Shown: piece after piece, positions 46,275 to 55,808 of the stretch
Position numbering within the stretch: position 1 is the stretch's first letter
Layout of the letters: the number at the start of each line of letters is the position of its first letter
DNA from: Carnobacterium sp. 17-4
Lineage (GTDB): Bacteria; Bacillota; Bacilli; Lactobacillales; Carnobacteriaceae
Assembly (NCBI RefSeq): GCF_000195575.1
Contig: NC_015391.1
Location: 2,034,363-2,098,362 of the forward strand
Length of the DNA: 64,000 nt
Direction: 5' to 3'
Program-made: the position numbers and the translations under genes
Notes under the pieces: generated by a model
Database searches by the model: none
What the model was told of the DNA's origin: nothing
Seen by the model: only the letters and a program-made list of their open reading frames with translations

Positions 46275-46474
46275 AACTCTCCTTCTGATAAACCATTATA
46301 TATTCTTCTTTTATATTGAATGACTTTTTCTACTATTTCCTTTTCTGATTCGGTAACCCTCAACGTTTTACCATCTGTTAAGGTAATAATAGTGTCAAAA
46401 GAATGGTCTATTCGATAAATCAAATCACAATTCAAATAAAATTCTTTTCCTGAAATAGCTGTTAAAGCAAGCAT
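46271..46474 (-). CDS. flbD: FlbD/SwrD family flagellar protein
   Basis: A 67-residue protein. The conserved core is MLALTAISGKEFYLN, LIYRIDHSFDTIITLTDGKT and VTESEKEIVEKV. I start at ATG 46474 with CGGAGT upstream; the frame runs to 46537 but that would take in the intergenic hairpin. In Bacillus its counterpart SwrD raises flagellar power; it usually sits between flgE and fliL/motA as here. Confidence 0.9.
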   Translation of the reverse strand: MLALTAISGKEFYLNCDLIYRIDHSFDTIITLTDGKTLRVTESEKEIVEKVIQYKRRIYNGLSEGEL

Positions 46475-46517
46475 ATTTAGACTCCGTTCTGCTTTTGGTT
46501 TCTTTAACAAGATAGAA

Positions 46518-46544
46518 AGGTTTTTTGGTTTCTCCAAAAAACCT
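46518..46544 (-). other. Hairpin between flgE and flbD
   Basis: AGGTTTTTTGG (46518-46528) is the exact complement of CCAAAAAACCT (46534-46544), a loop of five bases between. No T run follows on the coding strand; it may mark a point of reduced readthrough or RNA processing. Confidence 0.6.
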
Positions 46545-46561
46545 TCCTACTCATACATTAA

Positions 46562-47431
46562 TTATCTTTTCAGATTGATCAATTCTTCTAACATCGTATC
46601 AGAAGTTGTGATACTTCTTGAGTTCGCTTGGTAAGACCTGCTGGTTACGATCATTTCAGTAAACTCATTCGCTAAGTCCACGTTAGACATTTCTAAGAAA
46701 CCAGAACGCACACTGCCATAACCTGCATCTCCAGGATTACCCGCTACTGGGTCTCCTGAGTTAGCAGAGGCTGAGTACAGGTTTCCACCGTTCTTTTGTA
46801 ATCCATCAGGGTTAGAGAAAGAAGTTAATCCCACACGACCTAAGACCATTGATTTTCCACCACTGTACGATCCTACAATAAATCCATCATTGTCTACGCT
46901 GTAACTTTGTAATTCAAGTGCATCTCCTCCATCAGGATTTGGAATAGTTTGAGGAATATTGATAGGTTCCATTGTTGTTCCTAAGCTGCCCGGTACGAAA
47001 GCTGCATCGTTTGTAGCTGGAGCTCCTTGTGAGTACCCTTGGACTTGAAGTCCGCTACTGGTAACTAAATTACCACTGGGATCAGCATATAATCCACCAT
47101 CTCTAGTATAAAAAGTATTTGTGCCATCTGTTACTGTGAAAAATGAGCTGTCGCCATTTTCAATCCCAAAGTCTAGCGCTCTACCAGTAGATTGCAAAGA
47201 TCCACCTGTCATAACTGTATCAATTGATCCAACTTGAACCCCTAAACCAACTTGTTGAGCGTTGATACCTGCTTGTGCAGATGCATTTGTTTGGCTTAAC
47301 ATATCTTCGAAACGCACTCTTCCTGTTTTAAAGGCAGTCGTATTTACATTGGCAATATTATTTGAGATAACGTCCATTTTTGTTTGAATATTTTTCATTC
47401 CGGTAACACCTGAGTATAGTGATTTTAACAT
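46562..47431 (-). CDS. flgE: Flagellar hook protein FlgE
   Basis: A 289-residue hook/rod family protein, short as in Bacillus. N-terminal LYSGVTGMKNIQTKMDVISN and NIANVNTTAFKTGRVRFEDM, and C-terminal FLEMSNVDLANEFTEMIVTS, give the D0 helices; the middle forms the exposed hook surface. Its place after flgD and the TIGR02530 gene fits the hook subunit, not the rod proteins encoded at 36.5-38 kb. Confidence 0.9.
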   Translation of the reverse strand: MLKSLYSGVTGMKNIQTKMDVISNNIANVNTTAFKTGRVRFEDMLSQTNASAQAGINAQQVGLGVQVGSIDTVMTGGSLQSTGRALDFGIENGDSSFFTVTDGTNTFYTRDGGLYADPSGNLVTSSGLQVQGYSQGAPATNDAAFVPGSLGTTMEPINIPQTIPNPDGGDALELQSYSVDNDGFIVGSYSGGKSMVLGRVGLTSFSNPDGLQKNGGNLYSASANSGDPVAGNPGDAGYGSVRSGFLEMSNVDLANEFTEMIVTSRSYQANSRSITTSDTMLEELINLKR

Positions 47432-47504
47432 TTCTTTTCCTCCGTTCGGTTATCCCACTTCAGTCGGTCCATGGGATACCAGCTTCTTTTTAGGTCCAGC
47501 TGAT

Positions 47505-47885
47505 TTATCCGTTGATTTTTTTTACACTGTCAATGTTGGTTATAGTTTCCATTTCACTGGCATTCATAGCTGTAATAATGGTTCGATTATTAATACTTGC
47601 AATTAACGCCATATCTTTATATACGATCAATGAATTCTTTGACCCTTTTTGATTCAGCTCTTCTACTGCACCTTCAATAGTTGTTAAATCAGATTGATTT
47701 AGTTGTATGCCTCGTTCTTCCATGCGTTTTTGTGCATGATGCGAAATTTTCATTTCTGTAGAAGATGTTTGCGTCTGCAATGATTCCTTAAAGAATGAGT
47801 GGAACGTTCGATCAATTTTTTGATTGATCGGATTAGTTTTATTTTCTACTATTTGGTGTGGTGCATCTTCAATGCGAAAAGACAT
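47505..47885 (-). CDS. Flagellar operon protein of the TIGR02530 family
   Basis: A 126-residue protein of a small family found only between flgD and flgE in Gram-positive flagellar operons. The conserved part is ISHHAQKRMEERGIQLNQSD, then a region with VYKDMALIASINNRTIITAM. Its function is not established; the position suggests a hook assembly role. Its start overlaps the flgD stop by one base. Confidence 0.85.
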   Translation of the reverse strand: MSFRIEDAPHQIVENKTNPINQKIDRTFHSFFKESLQTQTSSTEMKISHHAQKRMEERGIQLNQSDLTTIEGAVEELNQKGSKNSLIVYKDMALIASINNRTIITAMNASEMETITNIDSVKKING

Positions 47886-48313
47886 TACGTCTGATCACCA
47901 ACTTCTAAAATATCGTTTAAGGTGTAGTCTTTTCCATCCACTTGGATCGTCGCATAGCCTTGATCAAATTTAACCTTATCAACAGTACCGCTGACAAAAC
48001 CTGAGTCTGCACCTGCAACTTTGACTTCTTTATTCAGTAGACTTAGAGCTTGCTGTTGTTGTGTCATTAAGACATTCAGATTCAGCGTTTCTGAAACAGT
48101 TGTCAACTGATCCAATGTATTAAATTGAGCTAGTTGAGCTAGATAATCGGTTTCGCCACCCCCGCCACCGCTGCCACCTTCACCCGGCATGGAAGGCATT
48201 TTTATGGATGCTGCCATGATTTGTAAAAAGTCTTCTGTTGAAAGTTCAGTGCCTGTTTTTCTAGTAGATGTATTATTGACTGACCCCATCATATAGTCTG
48301 TTGAGAACTCCAT
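47885..48313 (-). CDS. flgD: Flagellar hook capping protein FlgD
   Basis: A 142-residue hook scaffold. ELSTEDFLQIMAASI and LAQLAQFNTLDQLTTVSETL form the conserved N-terminal part, separated by a Gly/Ser-rich insertion (MPGEGGSGGGGGETDY). The C-terminus is short, lacking the tudor and Ig domains of larger FlgD proteins, as in Bacillus. It caps the growing hook. It follows fliK after 13 bases. Confidence 0.9.
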   Translation of the reverse strand: MEFSTDYMMGSVNNTSTRKTGTELSTEDFLQIMAASIKMPSMPGEGGSGGGGGETDYLAQLAQFNTLDQLTTVSETLNLNVLMTQQQQALSLLNKEVKVAGADSGFVSGTVDKVKFDQGYATIQVDGKDYTLNDILEVGDQT

Positions 48314-48326
48314 TATTTTCTTCCTC

Positions 48327-49793
48327 TCACACCAATATACTGAGTCTTTTCGTATTATTTTCTACTATTTCCTCAGATTTTTGTGTCTCTTTTTCGTTAG
48401 CTGTAACATTTATTTTTTGCTGTCCAAAAGCACTCTTCTTCTCTTCTTCCTGTCTTTCTTGGGAAGTAAAATTAGATGATGCATTGTCGTTCAGTTGAAT
48501 GGTTAGGTCACCTAGTCGAATATTTTGGCGATCCAGCTTATCCGTTAACTGGTGCATGCCGTTCGCTAATAATTCCTTGGTTTCCATAGTGTCCACAACA
48601 ATTTTAGTTATTAACACATTATCCTTCAACTCTACTGTAATGTTGACTTCACCCATCCGTTCAGGCGTTAATGTCACATGTGCAATAGATTGTTTACCAC
48701 TTAAAAGCGTTTCAACTTGTTGTGTAACCACTTCACTTATTTGCTGAATTCCTACTTGTTTTACAGTTTCTACCACACTCGATTGTTTTACAGATGCCGC
48801 TTCAACGATTTGTTGCTGTTGAACAGGTTGTCCTTGCGTATCAACTTCATTGACTTTAGTTAGTACTTCATAACTTTCTGAATTCTTCAAACGAGAAACT
48901 GAATCTTTCAGTACTCCTTCGGTTGAAAGTGATTCAGTTAACACTGTTAATTTACTTCCATTAACATCTATTTCTGGTTGTTGTCCGCTATCAGTTAGTG
49001 ATTCATTTAATGGATTTACCGTTAAAATATCAGGTTCAGTAATTGATTGGTTAACTATTTGCCCATTTTTCCATTCCGCAGTCAAAAAACGGCCGGTTGA
49101 TAGAATAGTGTCAGCCATTACAGTTTCTTTTTTTACAGGAGACTGAACTAGCTCTGTTTCAACCAGACTAGATTCTTTCATTAAAAGGTTAGTCACATCT
49201 TCTACAACATTTTCTCCATTTGCTTTAATGATGGGTTCAATAGCTATAGTTGGTTTAGAAACAGCAATTTTTTCCATTTTTACTGCTTCTTCATTTATTA
49301 CCATTTGGTCTTTTAAAATCATTTGTGGTTCAATAACTTCTTTCGTTTCAAGTTCCACAAAAGATTCTTCTATAAGATTTTGTTGCCTATTCGTTACCGG
49401 ATCCTCATTTTGAACAAATGCAGAGATTTTTTCAGCTTCAACATTCACTTGTTTGTCAAAAGTCGGCTCACTACTCTTCAGCAGTTGGATTACTTCAGTT
49501 TTTGATGACTCATTCAGGCTTGCTTCTGCTGGTTGTTGCTCTTGCTTTGAATTAAACAGACCCGTGTAAAACAGCGGTGAATTTAAGTTAAGTGTTTCGT
49601 CGGTTGGTTCTTCATTACTTTCTTTATCAGTCGTTTCTTCGGAATCAGAAACCTCTTTATGTATCTTGCTTGACTGCTCTTTTTTTAAGTATCCTGCAAG
49701 TTGAGTTTCAAATTCTTTAGGTAATATTTTTTGCTTTTGATTAGGTATTTGCTGCGGACCAGTACTTGTAGTTACAACAGGAGTTGGGTTCAT
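48327..49793 (-). CDS. fliK: Flagellar hook-length control protein FliK
   Basis: A 488-residue protein. Most of it (~1-370) is a low-complexity, poorly conserved secreted ruler. The C-terminal domain (~375-460, AHVTLTPERMGEVNITVELK then ANGMHQLTDKLDRQNI) is the conserved flg_hook domain that contacts FlhB to switch export. I start at ATG 49793; the frame to 49814 includes the AGGAGGTG ribosome site. It lies between fliJ and flgD. Confidence 0.9.
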   Translation of the reverse strand: MNPTPVVTTSTGPQQIPNQKQKILPKEFETQLAGYLKKEQSSKIHKEVSDSEETTDKESNEEPTDETLNLNSPLFYTGLFNSKQEQQPAEASLNESSKTEVIQLLKSSEPTFDKQVNVEAEKISAFVQNEDPVTNRQQNLIEESFVELETKEVIEPQMILKDQMVINEEAVKMEKIAVSKPTIAIEPIIKANGENVVEDVTNLLMKESSLVETELVQSPVKKETVMADTILSTGRFLTAEWKNGQIVNQSITEPDILTVNPLNESLTDSGQQPEIDVNGSKLTVLTESLSTEGVLKDSVSRLKNSESYEVLTKVNEVDTQGQPVQQQQIVEAASVKQSSVVETVKQVGIQQISEVVTQQVETLLSGKQSIAHVTLTPERMGEVNITVELKDNVLITKIVVDTMETKELLANGMHQLTDKLDRQNIRLGDLTIQLNDNASSNFTSQERQEEEKKSAFGQQKINVTANEKETQKSEEIVENNTKRLSILV

Positions 49794-49849
49794 TTCTTTT
49801 TCACCTCCTTTCAATGAATGATAAGTCCATTTACTTATGAATAAGTTTA

Positions 49850-50293
49850 TTAATAATAGGTTTTTCCGAAACTTAAGGTAGCCATCTCATCTAATTGTTT
49901 TTGTTCTTCGTGTTTCTCTTTTTCCATCAAAAATATGTATTCTTTTTCTTTTAACTTTTCCATGACTTTTCGATCTCTATGGGCTTCCATTAACTCAACA
50001 CGAGCCACTTCCACCTCTTTTTCAGCTTTAGTAATAAGGTTCTTTTGATGAATGATCTTCTCATCAATCATATTTTTATATAAATGTTGACGACGCAATA
50101 CATCGATTCGACTAGTCGATAAACTGTCATTTTTTATCTTTATGTTTTCGCCTATCAACCGTTGCAAAATATTTTCTTGTTGATCTTTGTGTTGTTGAAC
50201 TTGACCTAAATTCTTTTTTTTCTCTTCCTCAGTATCTGATCGCCAGTCGAGAACTTTTTCCATTGAAAATTTGTAGTTTGCTATGTCATTCAC
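49850..50293 (-). CDS. fliJ: Flagellar export protein FliJ
   Basis: A 147-residue all-helical coiled-coil protein rich in Glu, Lys and Gln. ANYKFSMEKVLDWRSDTEEE resembles the FliJ N-terminus. It forms the stalk of the FliI ATPase ring. The longest start is a GTG at 50293, weakly supported; an ATG ten codons in is the alternative. Position after fliI supports the call strongly. Confidence 0.87.
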   Translation of the reverse strand: MNDIANYKFSMEKVLDWRSDTEEEKKKNLGQVQQHKDQQENILQRLIGENIKIKNDSLSTSRIDVLRRQHLYKNMIDEKIIHQKNLITKAEKEVEVARVELMEAHRDRKVMEKLKEKEYIFLMEKEKHEEQKQLDEMATLSFGKTYY

Positions 50294-50304
50294 CCCAAGT
50301 CACT

Positions 50305-51642
50305 TTAATTGACGAACTGCTGTACTTCAAAGAGCGCTTTTAATTGATCAACAACCTCATCAAATGCATACCGTTCATCCACTCGTTGTTTTAAAAAGTC
50401 TTTTATCGGTGTATTTAACTGAACCGCTCGATCGACTGATGGGTTGCTGCCCTTACGATAAGCTCCTACATCAATCAAATCTTTTGAATCTGAATACACA
50501 GACATATTTTCTTTTAATTTTCCAGCTGTTGTCGAATGTTTATCCGTCGTGATATCTTTCATCAAACGGCTAATACTATTTTGAATATCAATCGCCGGAT
50601 AATGGTTCTCTGAAGCAATTTTTCGCGATAACACAATATGTCCGTCTAGGATTCCACGTACGGAATCGGCGATGGGTTCATTCATGTCATCCCCTTCAAC
50701 CAACACGGTATAAAAGGCGGTTATTGAGCCGTTTTCAGACATCCCACTTCGTTCTAACAACTTAGGCAATGTCGTAAAGACAGAAGGCGTGTATCCCTTA
50801 GTTGTTGGTGGCTCGCCAGTTGCCAACCCAATTTCACGTTGCGCCATCGCTACACGTGTAACCGAGTCCATCATCAAAACAACTTTTTTTCCTTGATCTC
50901 GAAAATACTCAGCAATCGTGGTCGCTACGGAAGCTCCTTTTAACCGCACAAGCGGCGGCATGTCAGATGTTGCACAGACCACGACCGATTTCCGGTATCC
51001 TTCTTCGCCTAAATCTTTTTCGATAAATTCCAGAACTTCTCTTCCACGCTCTCCAATCAGACCAATCACAATCACATCGGCTTCAATATAGCGAGCCATC
51101 ATACCCAGTAAGGTACTTTTCCCGACCCCACTACCCGCAAATATCCCGACCCGTTGTCCTTCTCCGACTGTCAGCGTTCCATCGATTGCTTTTATCCCGG
51201 TTGGCATGACATCTTTGATTTTTTTTCGTTTAAATGGGTTTGGTGAACTTCTATTTACGTCATAAAACACGCCATCGACTTCTAAAGAAGTATCCATCGG
51301 TCGACCTAAACCGTCCAATGTATTGCCCAACAGTTTTTCACTGATTTCGACTTTAAGTGTTTTGCCAGTCGGTTTCACTAAACAACCTGGTCCAATGCCT
51401 TCTAATTCATCTAAAGGCATCAACAAGACCATTTCGTCGACGAATCCAACGACTTCGCTCAATGCAATTCTGCCAGATGACTTGATGTGGATTTCGCACA
51501 CTTCACCAACAAACGCATCTAATCCTTCTACTTTAATAATCAGGCCAGTCACTTGACTAACTTTTCCCATCTTTAAGTAGTAGTCCTTTTTATTCAATTG
51601 GTTGTGATACGTTTCAAAAGGAATCTCAAACATTATCGTCAC
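50305..51642 (-). CDS. fliI: Flagellar export ATPase FliI
   Basis: A 445-residue ATPase related to F1-beta. Walker A is GIFAGSGVGKSTL (~167-179), GLIGERGREVLEFI follows, and VVLMMDSVTRVAMAQREIGL is the Walker B region. It helps unfold and deliver export substrates. It overlaps fliH by four bases and precedes fliJ. Confidence 0.96.
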   Translation of the reverse strand: MTIMFEIPFETYHNQLNKKDYYLKMGKVSQVTGLIIKVEGLDAFVGEVCEIHIKSSGRIALSEVVGFVDEMVLLMPLDELEGIGPGCLVKPTGKTLKVEISEKLLGNTLDGLGRPMDTSLEVDGVFYDVNRSSPNPFKRKKIKDVMPTGIKAIDGTLTVGEGQRVGIFAGSGVGKSTLLGMMARYIEADVIVIGLIGERGREVLEFIEKDLGEEGYRKSVVVCATSDMPPLVRLKGASVATTIAEYFRDQGKKVVLMMDSVTRVAMAQREIGLATGEPPTTKGYTPSVFTTLPKLLERSGMSENGSITAFYTVLVEGDDMNEPIADSVRGILDGHIVLSRKIASENHYPAIDIQNSISRLMKDITTDKHSTTAGKLKENMSVYSDSKDLIDVGAYRKGSNPSVDRAVQLNTPIKDFLKQRVDERYAFDEVVDQLKALFEVQQFVN

Positions 51643-52397
51643 TCCACATTCTTCATCTCATCTATCATGGCATCCAATTGCTTTCTCACTTGTAAATCAA
51701 CGATTGCATGAGCATTTTCCACTACACAACCATTTTTATCTAAGGTGTTATCCGACAGTACTGCAAATCGAATATCTTGATTCTCTTTTTCAAACTCTTT
51801 AACTTTTTCTTTTACTAATTCTTTTTGTTCTGGTCGAACCAATAAAGTAATAAATTGATCTTCTCGCTTCAAACGGTGAAGCACCGGCTTGATCAAGTCC
51901 ATGACTTGGTCTGATGAAGCATCAATGTTTTTATGGACAATCGTTTCAGCCATGTGTCCTGCTAACTCAATGAATTCATTTTTTTTCGCTTGATAATAAC
52001 TTTCTACTACTTCTTGAGCTTCATTTAACATATGTCGGATAGTTTCTCTCATCCGTTGGCTTTCCTCATCGGCTTGTTTCATACCAATAGCATAGCCCGT
52101 TGTGTAACCCGTTTCGTAACCTTTTGTTTTGCCTTCTTCAAAGCCTTGTTTTTCAGCTGCTTCTTTTAATTTACTCGCTTCATTTTCTGCTTCAGAAAGA
52201 ATAACTTGTTTCTTTTTACGCGTTTCATCTAGTAAAGCTCTAGCTTGAAGAGCTTCAATCGGTTCCACTATCTGCTCTTCCTTAGAGTAACTTTCCTCTT
52301 CTGGTCGCTTGGCCGCTGTCATTTCCGTTTGGATAAAAGATCGGCTGTCTTGGGTAAAAGACTGTCCTTGTTTGATGATTTTATGTGATAATGGCAT
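51639..52397 (-). CDS. fliH: Flagellar assembly protein FliH
   Basis: A 252-residue export regulator. It has an N-terminal variable part, a GxxxG-rich helix (GFEEGKTKGYETGYTTGYA) and a C-terminal V/A-ATPase subunit-E-like domain. It links FliI to the motor C ring. Its start overlaps fliG by 17 bases. The Gly repeat is diagnostic of FliH. Confidence 0.93.
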   Translation of the reverse strand: MPLSHKIIKQGQSFTQDSRSFIQTEMTAAKRPEEESYSKEEQIVEPIEALQARALLDETRKKKQVILSEAENEASKLKEAAEKQGFEEGKTKGYETGYTTGYAIGMKQADEESQRMRETIRHMLNEAQEVVESYYQAKKNEFIELAGHMAETIVHKNIDASSDQVMDLIKPVLHRLKREDQFITLLVRPEQKELVKEKVKEFEKENQDIRFAVLSDNTLDKNGCVVENAHAIVDLQVRKQLDAMIDEMKNVE

Positions 52398-53385
52398 CTT
52401 GTTCGCCTCTTCTCAAGTAGATCTCGCCTTTTTCATCTAAGCGACGAATCACCGTTACAATGCGTTGTTGAGCTTCCTCAACTGCAGATAAGCGAATAGG
52501 TCCCATGAATTGAAGGTCCTCTTTAAGCGTTTCAACCGCACGGGTAGAAAGGTTGGTATAAATAAAGCTCTTGATTTCATCCGATACGCCTTTAAGTGCC
52601 AATGCCAAGTCGTCATTCTTAACGTCTCTAAGAACTTTTTGAACATCGCCTTTTTCAAGTGTAATGATATCTTCGAATGTAAATAGACTCGCTTTGATTT
52701 CTTCAGCCAATTCAGGTTGTTTTTCTTCCAATACACTAATGATATTTTTCTCTGTGCTTCGTCCCACTGAATTCAAGATCTCTACTAATGTACGAACGCC
52801 ACCAACTGTTTCCAAATCATTTTCAATGTAATTAGAAAATTTATTCTCAATCACTTTTTCAATCTTCTCAATAATGGCCGGAGAAGTACTCGTGATTGTT
52901 CCAATTCTTTCAGCAATTTCTGATTGCAATTCAATCGGAAACTCGGCCAAAATAATTGCTGCTTTTTCAGGTTGCATGTAGCATAAAATTAAGGCCACCG
53001 TTTGTGGTTGTTCATTTAACAACAGATTTGTCAGTTGTTGCGGATCTGCTTTTCGCGCAATGTTGAATGGACGCTCACGCAGCTGAATTTGATTCAGCAT
53101 ATCGATCACTTCTTTGGCACGTTGAGGCCCAATAGCCATATTCAATAAGTTTTTAGCGTAGTCAATTCCTCCATCAATCACATACTCTCTTGCTTGAGAC
53201 ATTTCAATGAATTCATTGATGACTACATCGCGTTCTTCTGGGTTTACATAATCAATATTCGCTATTTCATAACTCACTTTTTGAATGTAGCTGTCAGGCA
53301 AATTTTTCATGATTTTGGCTGCTGTTTCTGAGCCTAAAGATATCAGCAATATAGCCGCTTTTTTTAACCCGTCTACTTCTTTCAT
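52381..53385 (-). CDS. fliG: Flagellar motor switch protein FliG
   Basis: A 334-residue C-ring protein with three armadillo-like domains. The EHPQ-like segment appears as LLNEQPQTVALILCYMQPEK, and the C-terminal torque helix holds the charged residues of KNDDLALALKGVSDEIKSF and AVETLKEDLQFMGP. It contacts FliF, FliM and MotA. The FliM and FliN/FliY partners are not encoded in this window. Confidence 0.96.
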   Translation of the reverse strand: MKEVDGLKKAAILLISLGSETAAKIMKNLPDSYIQKVSYEIANIDYVNPEERDVVINEFIEMSQAREYVIDGGIDYAKNLLNMAIGPQRAKEVIDMLNQIQLRERPFNIARKADPQQLTNLLLNEQPQTVALILCYMQPEKAAIILAEFPIELQSEIAERIGTITSTSPAIIEKIEKVIENKFSNYIENDLETVGGVRTLVEILNSVGRSTEKNIISVLEEKQPELAEEIKASLFTFEDIITLEKGDVQKVLRDVKNDDLALALKGVSDEIKSFIYTNLSTRAVETLKEDLQFMGPIRLSAVEEAQQRIVTVIRRLDEKGEIYLRRGEQDAIIT

Positions 53386-53393
53386 ATCTTCAC

Positions 53394-54968
53394 CTACTCA
53401 TCCTTCATCCAAATTTTAATCAAGTCAGCTGCGCCTTCCGGACTTTCTTTCGCGTAATCTCTTACTGTACTTTCTTTTTCAGACATATTTTTATTTAGTT
53501 GTCTCTTCAAATCAGCTTGTTCTTTTGCTTTTCTTTCTTCATCGGTTGGTCTAACCGGACGCACGGGTTCTATGATTGGTTCTGGTTCTTCCTCATCAAA
53601 GAAATCTAACTCATCATCATCATCATTTCGTTTACGAAGTAGACGCAACAATACGATAAGAATAACTAAAATGGCTAATCCCCCTACAAGATAAGGCCAA
53701 TACCGCACAAGTGTATCTCGAATACTGCTCTTCAATTGTTCAGGTGCTGTAGTATCGGTTGCATCAGTAGTAGTTGCAAAATCAATCCCTTGTATTGAAA
53801 TGGTGTCACGTTCTTCAACAGAACCAATTGTGGTAGCCACTATTGCTTCAAGAGATTCTTGATCAGCTGGATTTAAATTGCCGTCAAAAATAACCGAAGC
53901 ACTTAGTTTTTCCACTTCTCCGGGTGCTTTAATAGTATTGGTTGTTTCCGAATTCAGCTCATAATTCGTCGTACGATTATAGGTAGAGTTTCCACCTTCT
54001 TCACCACTTTGAATTTGGTTAATACTATTTTCGAACCCTTCGCCTTCTTCAACATCAATCGTTCCACCACCTGCAGAAACCGCTTCGCTCCGAACAGAAG
54101 AATCACCGTAATTGATAATCTCGCTTTCATTTGAATCAAAATTCATCTTCGCATTTACTGCAACAGTCATTTTATCCATTCCATAAATTGGCCCCAGTGT
54201 TTGGAGCAATTTTTGTTCCAATTCTTGTTCATAACTTTTAGTAATTGCTTGGTATTTGCTGACCAAATCGGTCGCATTTAGATTTCCTTCATCTTCCAAT
54301 GCAGTACTCAATAAATTACCCGCTGTATCCACAATTTTGATGTTTTCTTTCGGTAGATTATCGACTGCTCCAGAAACCAATGACGCAATCCCTTGAACTG
54401 CAGACATCGGGATTTGAGACCCACTTATTGGAGTCAATACAATAGAAGCAGAAGCTTGTGATTGATTTTCTTCACTTGTAAAAACACTATCTTCCGGCAA
54501 CGATAACATTACTTTTGCTTGTTCAATAGAGTCGAGCGCAGAAATGGAACGTTCCAACTCACCTGTGACCGCTCTTTGGTACATGATTTTACGGTCTTCA
54601 TCCGTTGCCATCATGCTAGTCTCATCAAAAATTTCAAAACCTGTTGTACTTTTTGGCAGCATATCATTTACAGCCAATTCAATTCTATATGTATCTACTT
54701 GGGCTTGATCAATTAAAATTGTTGTCCCATCATCTTCTAACTTATACTTGATACCCTTAGTCTTTATATCATTAACGATCGTACCTGCATCAGCTTCTTC
54801 CAGATCAGAGAATAGTGTGGCATACTCTACCTTTTGTGTGTAATAGGTCAGACTCGTAACAATACTAACGACAAATATAAGTACAAAAACTAACCCAATT
54901 TGTTTGCTTTTGCCTAGATTCTTCCAACCGTCTTTGATGCCAGTCCAGATTTTCTTCATTCCATCCAT
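53394..54968 (-). CDS. fliF: Flagellar MS-ring protein FliF
   Basis: A 524-residue membrane protein, with two membrane segments (~27-45 and ~425-445) flanking a large extracytoplasmic part with ring-building domains. YATLFSDLEEADAGTIVNDI and SALDSIEQAKVMLSLPEDSV are family motifs. The cytoplasmic C-terminus, with an acidic stretch (DDDDELDFFDEEEPE) and the FliG-binding end, is typical. It is the base on which the motor assembles. Confidence 0.95.
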   Translation of the reverse strand: MDGMKKIWTGIKDGWKNLGKSKQIGLVFVLIFVVSIVTSLTYYTQKVEYATLFSDLEEADAGTIVNDIKTKGIKYKLEDDGTTILIDQAQVDTYRIELAVNDMLPKSTTGFEIFDETSMMATDEDRKIMYQRAVTGELERSISALDSIEQAKVMLSLPEDSVFTSEENQSQASASIVLTPISGSQIPMSAVQGIASLVSGAVDNLPKENIKIVDTAGNLLSTALEDEGNLNATDLVSKYQAITKSYEQELEQKLLQTLGPIYGMDKMTVAVNAKMNFDSNESEIINYGDSSVRSEAVSAGGGTIDVEEGEGFENSINQIQSGEEGGNSTYNRTTNYELNSETTNTIKAPGEVEKLSASVIFDGNLNPADQESLEAIVATTIGSVEERDTISIQGIDFATTTDATDTTAPEQLKSSIRDTLVRYWPYLVGGLAILVILIVLLRLLRKRNDDDDELDFFDEEEPEPIIEPVRPVRPTDEERKAKEQADLKRQLNKNMSEKESTVRDYAKESPEGAADLIKIWMKDE

Positions 54969-54995
54969 TATTAGCGTAACTCCCTCAAAAACTCA

Positions 54996-55316
54996 TTAAA
55001 ATTGCATGTTTTTTATTTCGTTGTAAGCTTCTAGTCCTTTATTTCTTAATTGTAAAGCTAATTCTAGCGACAATTGCGCCTCAGATGTTTGAATCATGAC
55101 ATTATGTAAATTATCTGTGTTACCAGTAATTAAGTCTTGGACACCTTGATCCGCTGTAACTTGTTGTTCATTTAATGAACTCATCGCGTTTTCCAACATG
55201 CCTGAAAATGACGATAAACCATTTGCCGCTTCGGTTGGTTGTTCATTCAGTCCACCGGTTAAAGCTGTTTGTGTTGGCCCACTTACTAAGTTATTAAAAA
55301 GTGCATCTACATTCAT
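54996..55316 (-). CDS. fliE: Flagellar hook-basal body adaptor FliE
   Basis: A 106-residue protein joining the MS ring and rod. SFSGMLENAMSSLNEQQVTA and LHNVMIQTSEAQLSLELALQLRNK-like helices fit FliE, with the family C-terminus AYNEIKNMQ. It lies between flgC and fliF, the usual place. Confidence 0.93.
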   Translation of the reverse strand: MNVDALFNNLVSGPTQTALTGGLNEQPTEAANGLSSFSGMLENAMSSLNEQQVTADQGVQDLITGNTDNLHNVMIQTSEAQLSLELALQLRNKGLEAYNEIKNMQF

Positions 55317-55342
55317 TTAAATTCTCCTCTAAACTCATTTTA

Positions 55343-55780
55343 TTAACCAATGGTAATTTGCAATGCTTTAGTCAGCATTTCTTTGCTGGCATTCATAGCT
55401 GTTACATTAGCGTCATAGGTACGCAATGTCGTCATCATATCAATCATTTCATCTGCCATATTCACGTTTGGCATTTGAACGTAGCCTTCTTCATTGGCAT
55501 CAGGATGTGTTGGATTGTACTCCATCACGATGTCCTCTGTATTCTCTCTAATTTCAGTCGGCTTAACTCCAAAACTTTTTTCAGTACCTTGACCAGCCAA
55601 AGACGTTTCGACTTGTTTGAAACTTTCTTCAAATACGACTTCTTTTTTTAAATAAGGACCTTCGCCGTCCTCTGTTCGCGTGGTATTCACATTTGCAATA
55701 TTTGTTGAAATCGTATCTAATTTCAACCGTTCTAAACTTAATCCGCTCGCATTTATCTGCATGGAATCAAAAATGGACAT
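55343..55780 (-). CDS. flgC: Flagellar proximal rod protein FlgC
   Basis: A 145-residue rod protein. MQINASGLSLERLKLDTIST and NIANVNTTRTEDGEGPYLKK form the N-terminal rod motif; YVQMPNVNMADEMIDMMTTL near the C-terminus is the partner helix. It follows flgB after 28 bases. Confidence 0.95.
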   Translation of the reverse strand: MSIFDSMQINASGLSLERLKLDTISTNIANVNTTRTEDGEGPYLKKEVVFEESFKQVETSLAGQGTEKSFGVKPTEIRENTEDIVMEYNPTHPDANEEGYVQMPNVNMADEMIDMMTTLRTYDANVTAMNASKEMLTKALQITIG

Positions 55781-55808
55781 TTTTACACCTTCTTCATTTT
55801 TTTAGTCA

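Noticed and set aside
46475-46537. N-terminal extension of flbD
   Set aside because: It would include part of a perfect intergenic hairpin and has no ribosome site; the ATG at 46474 does.
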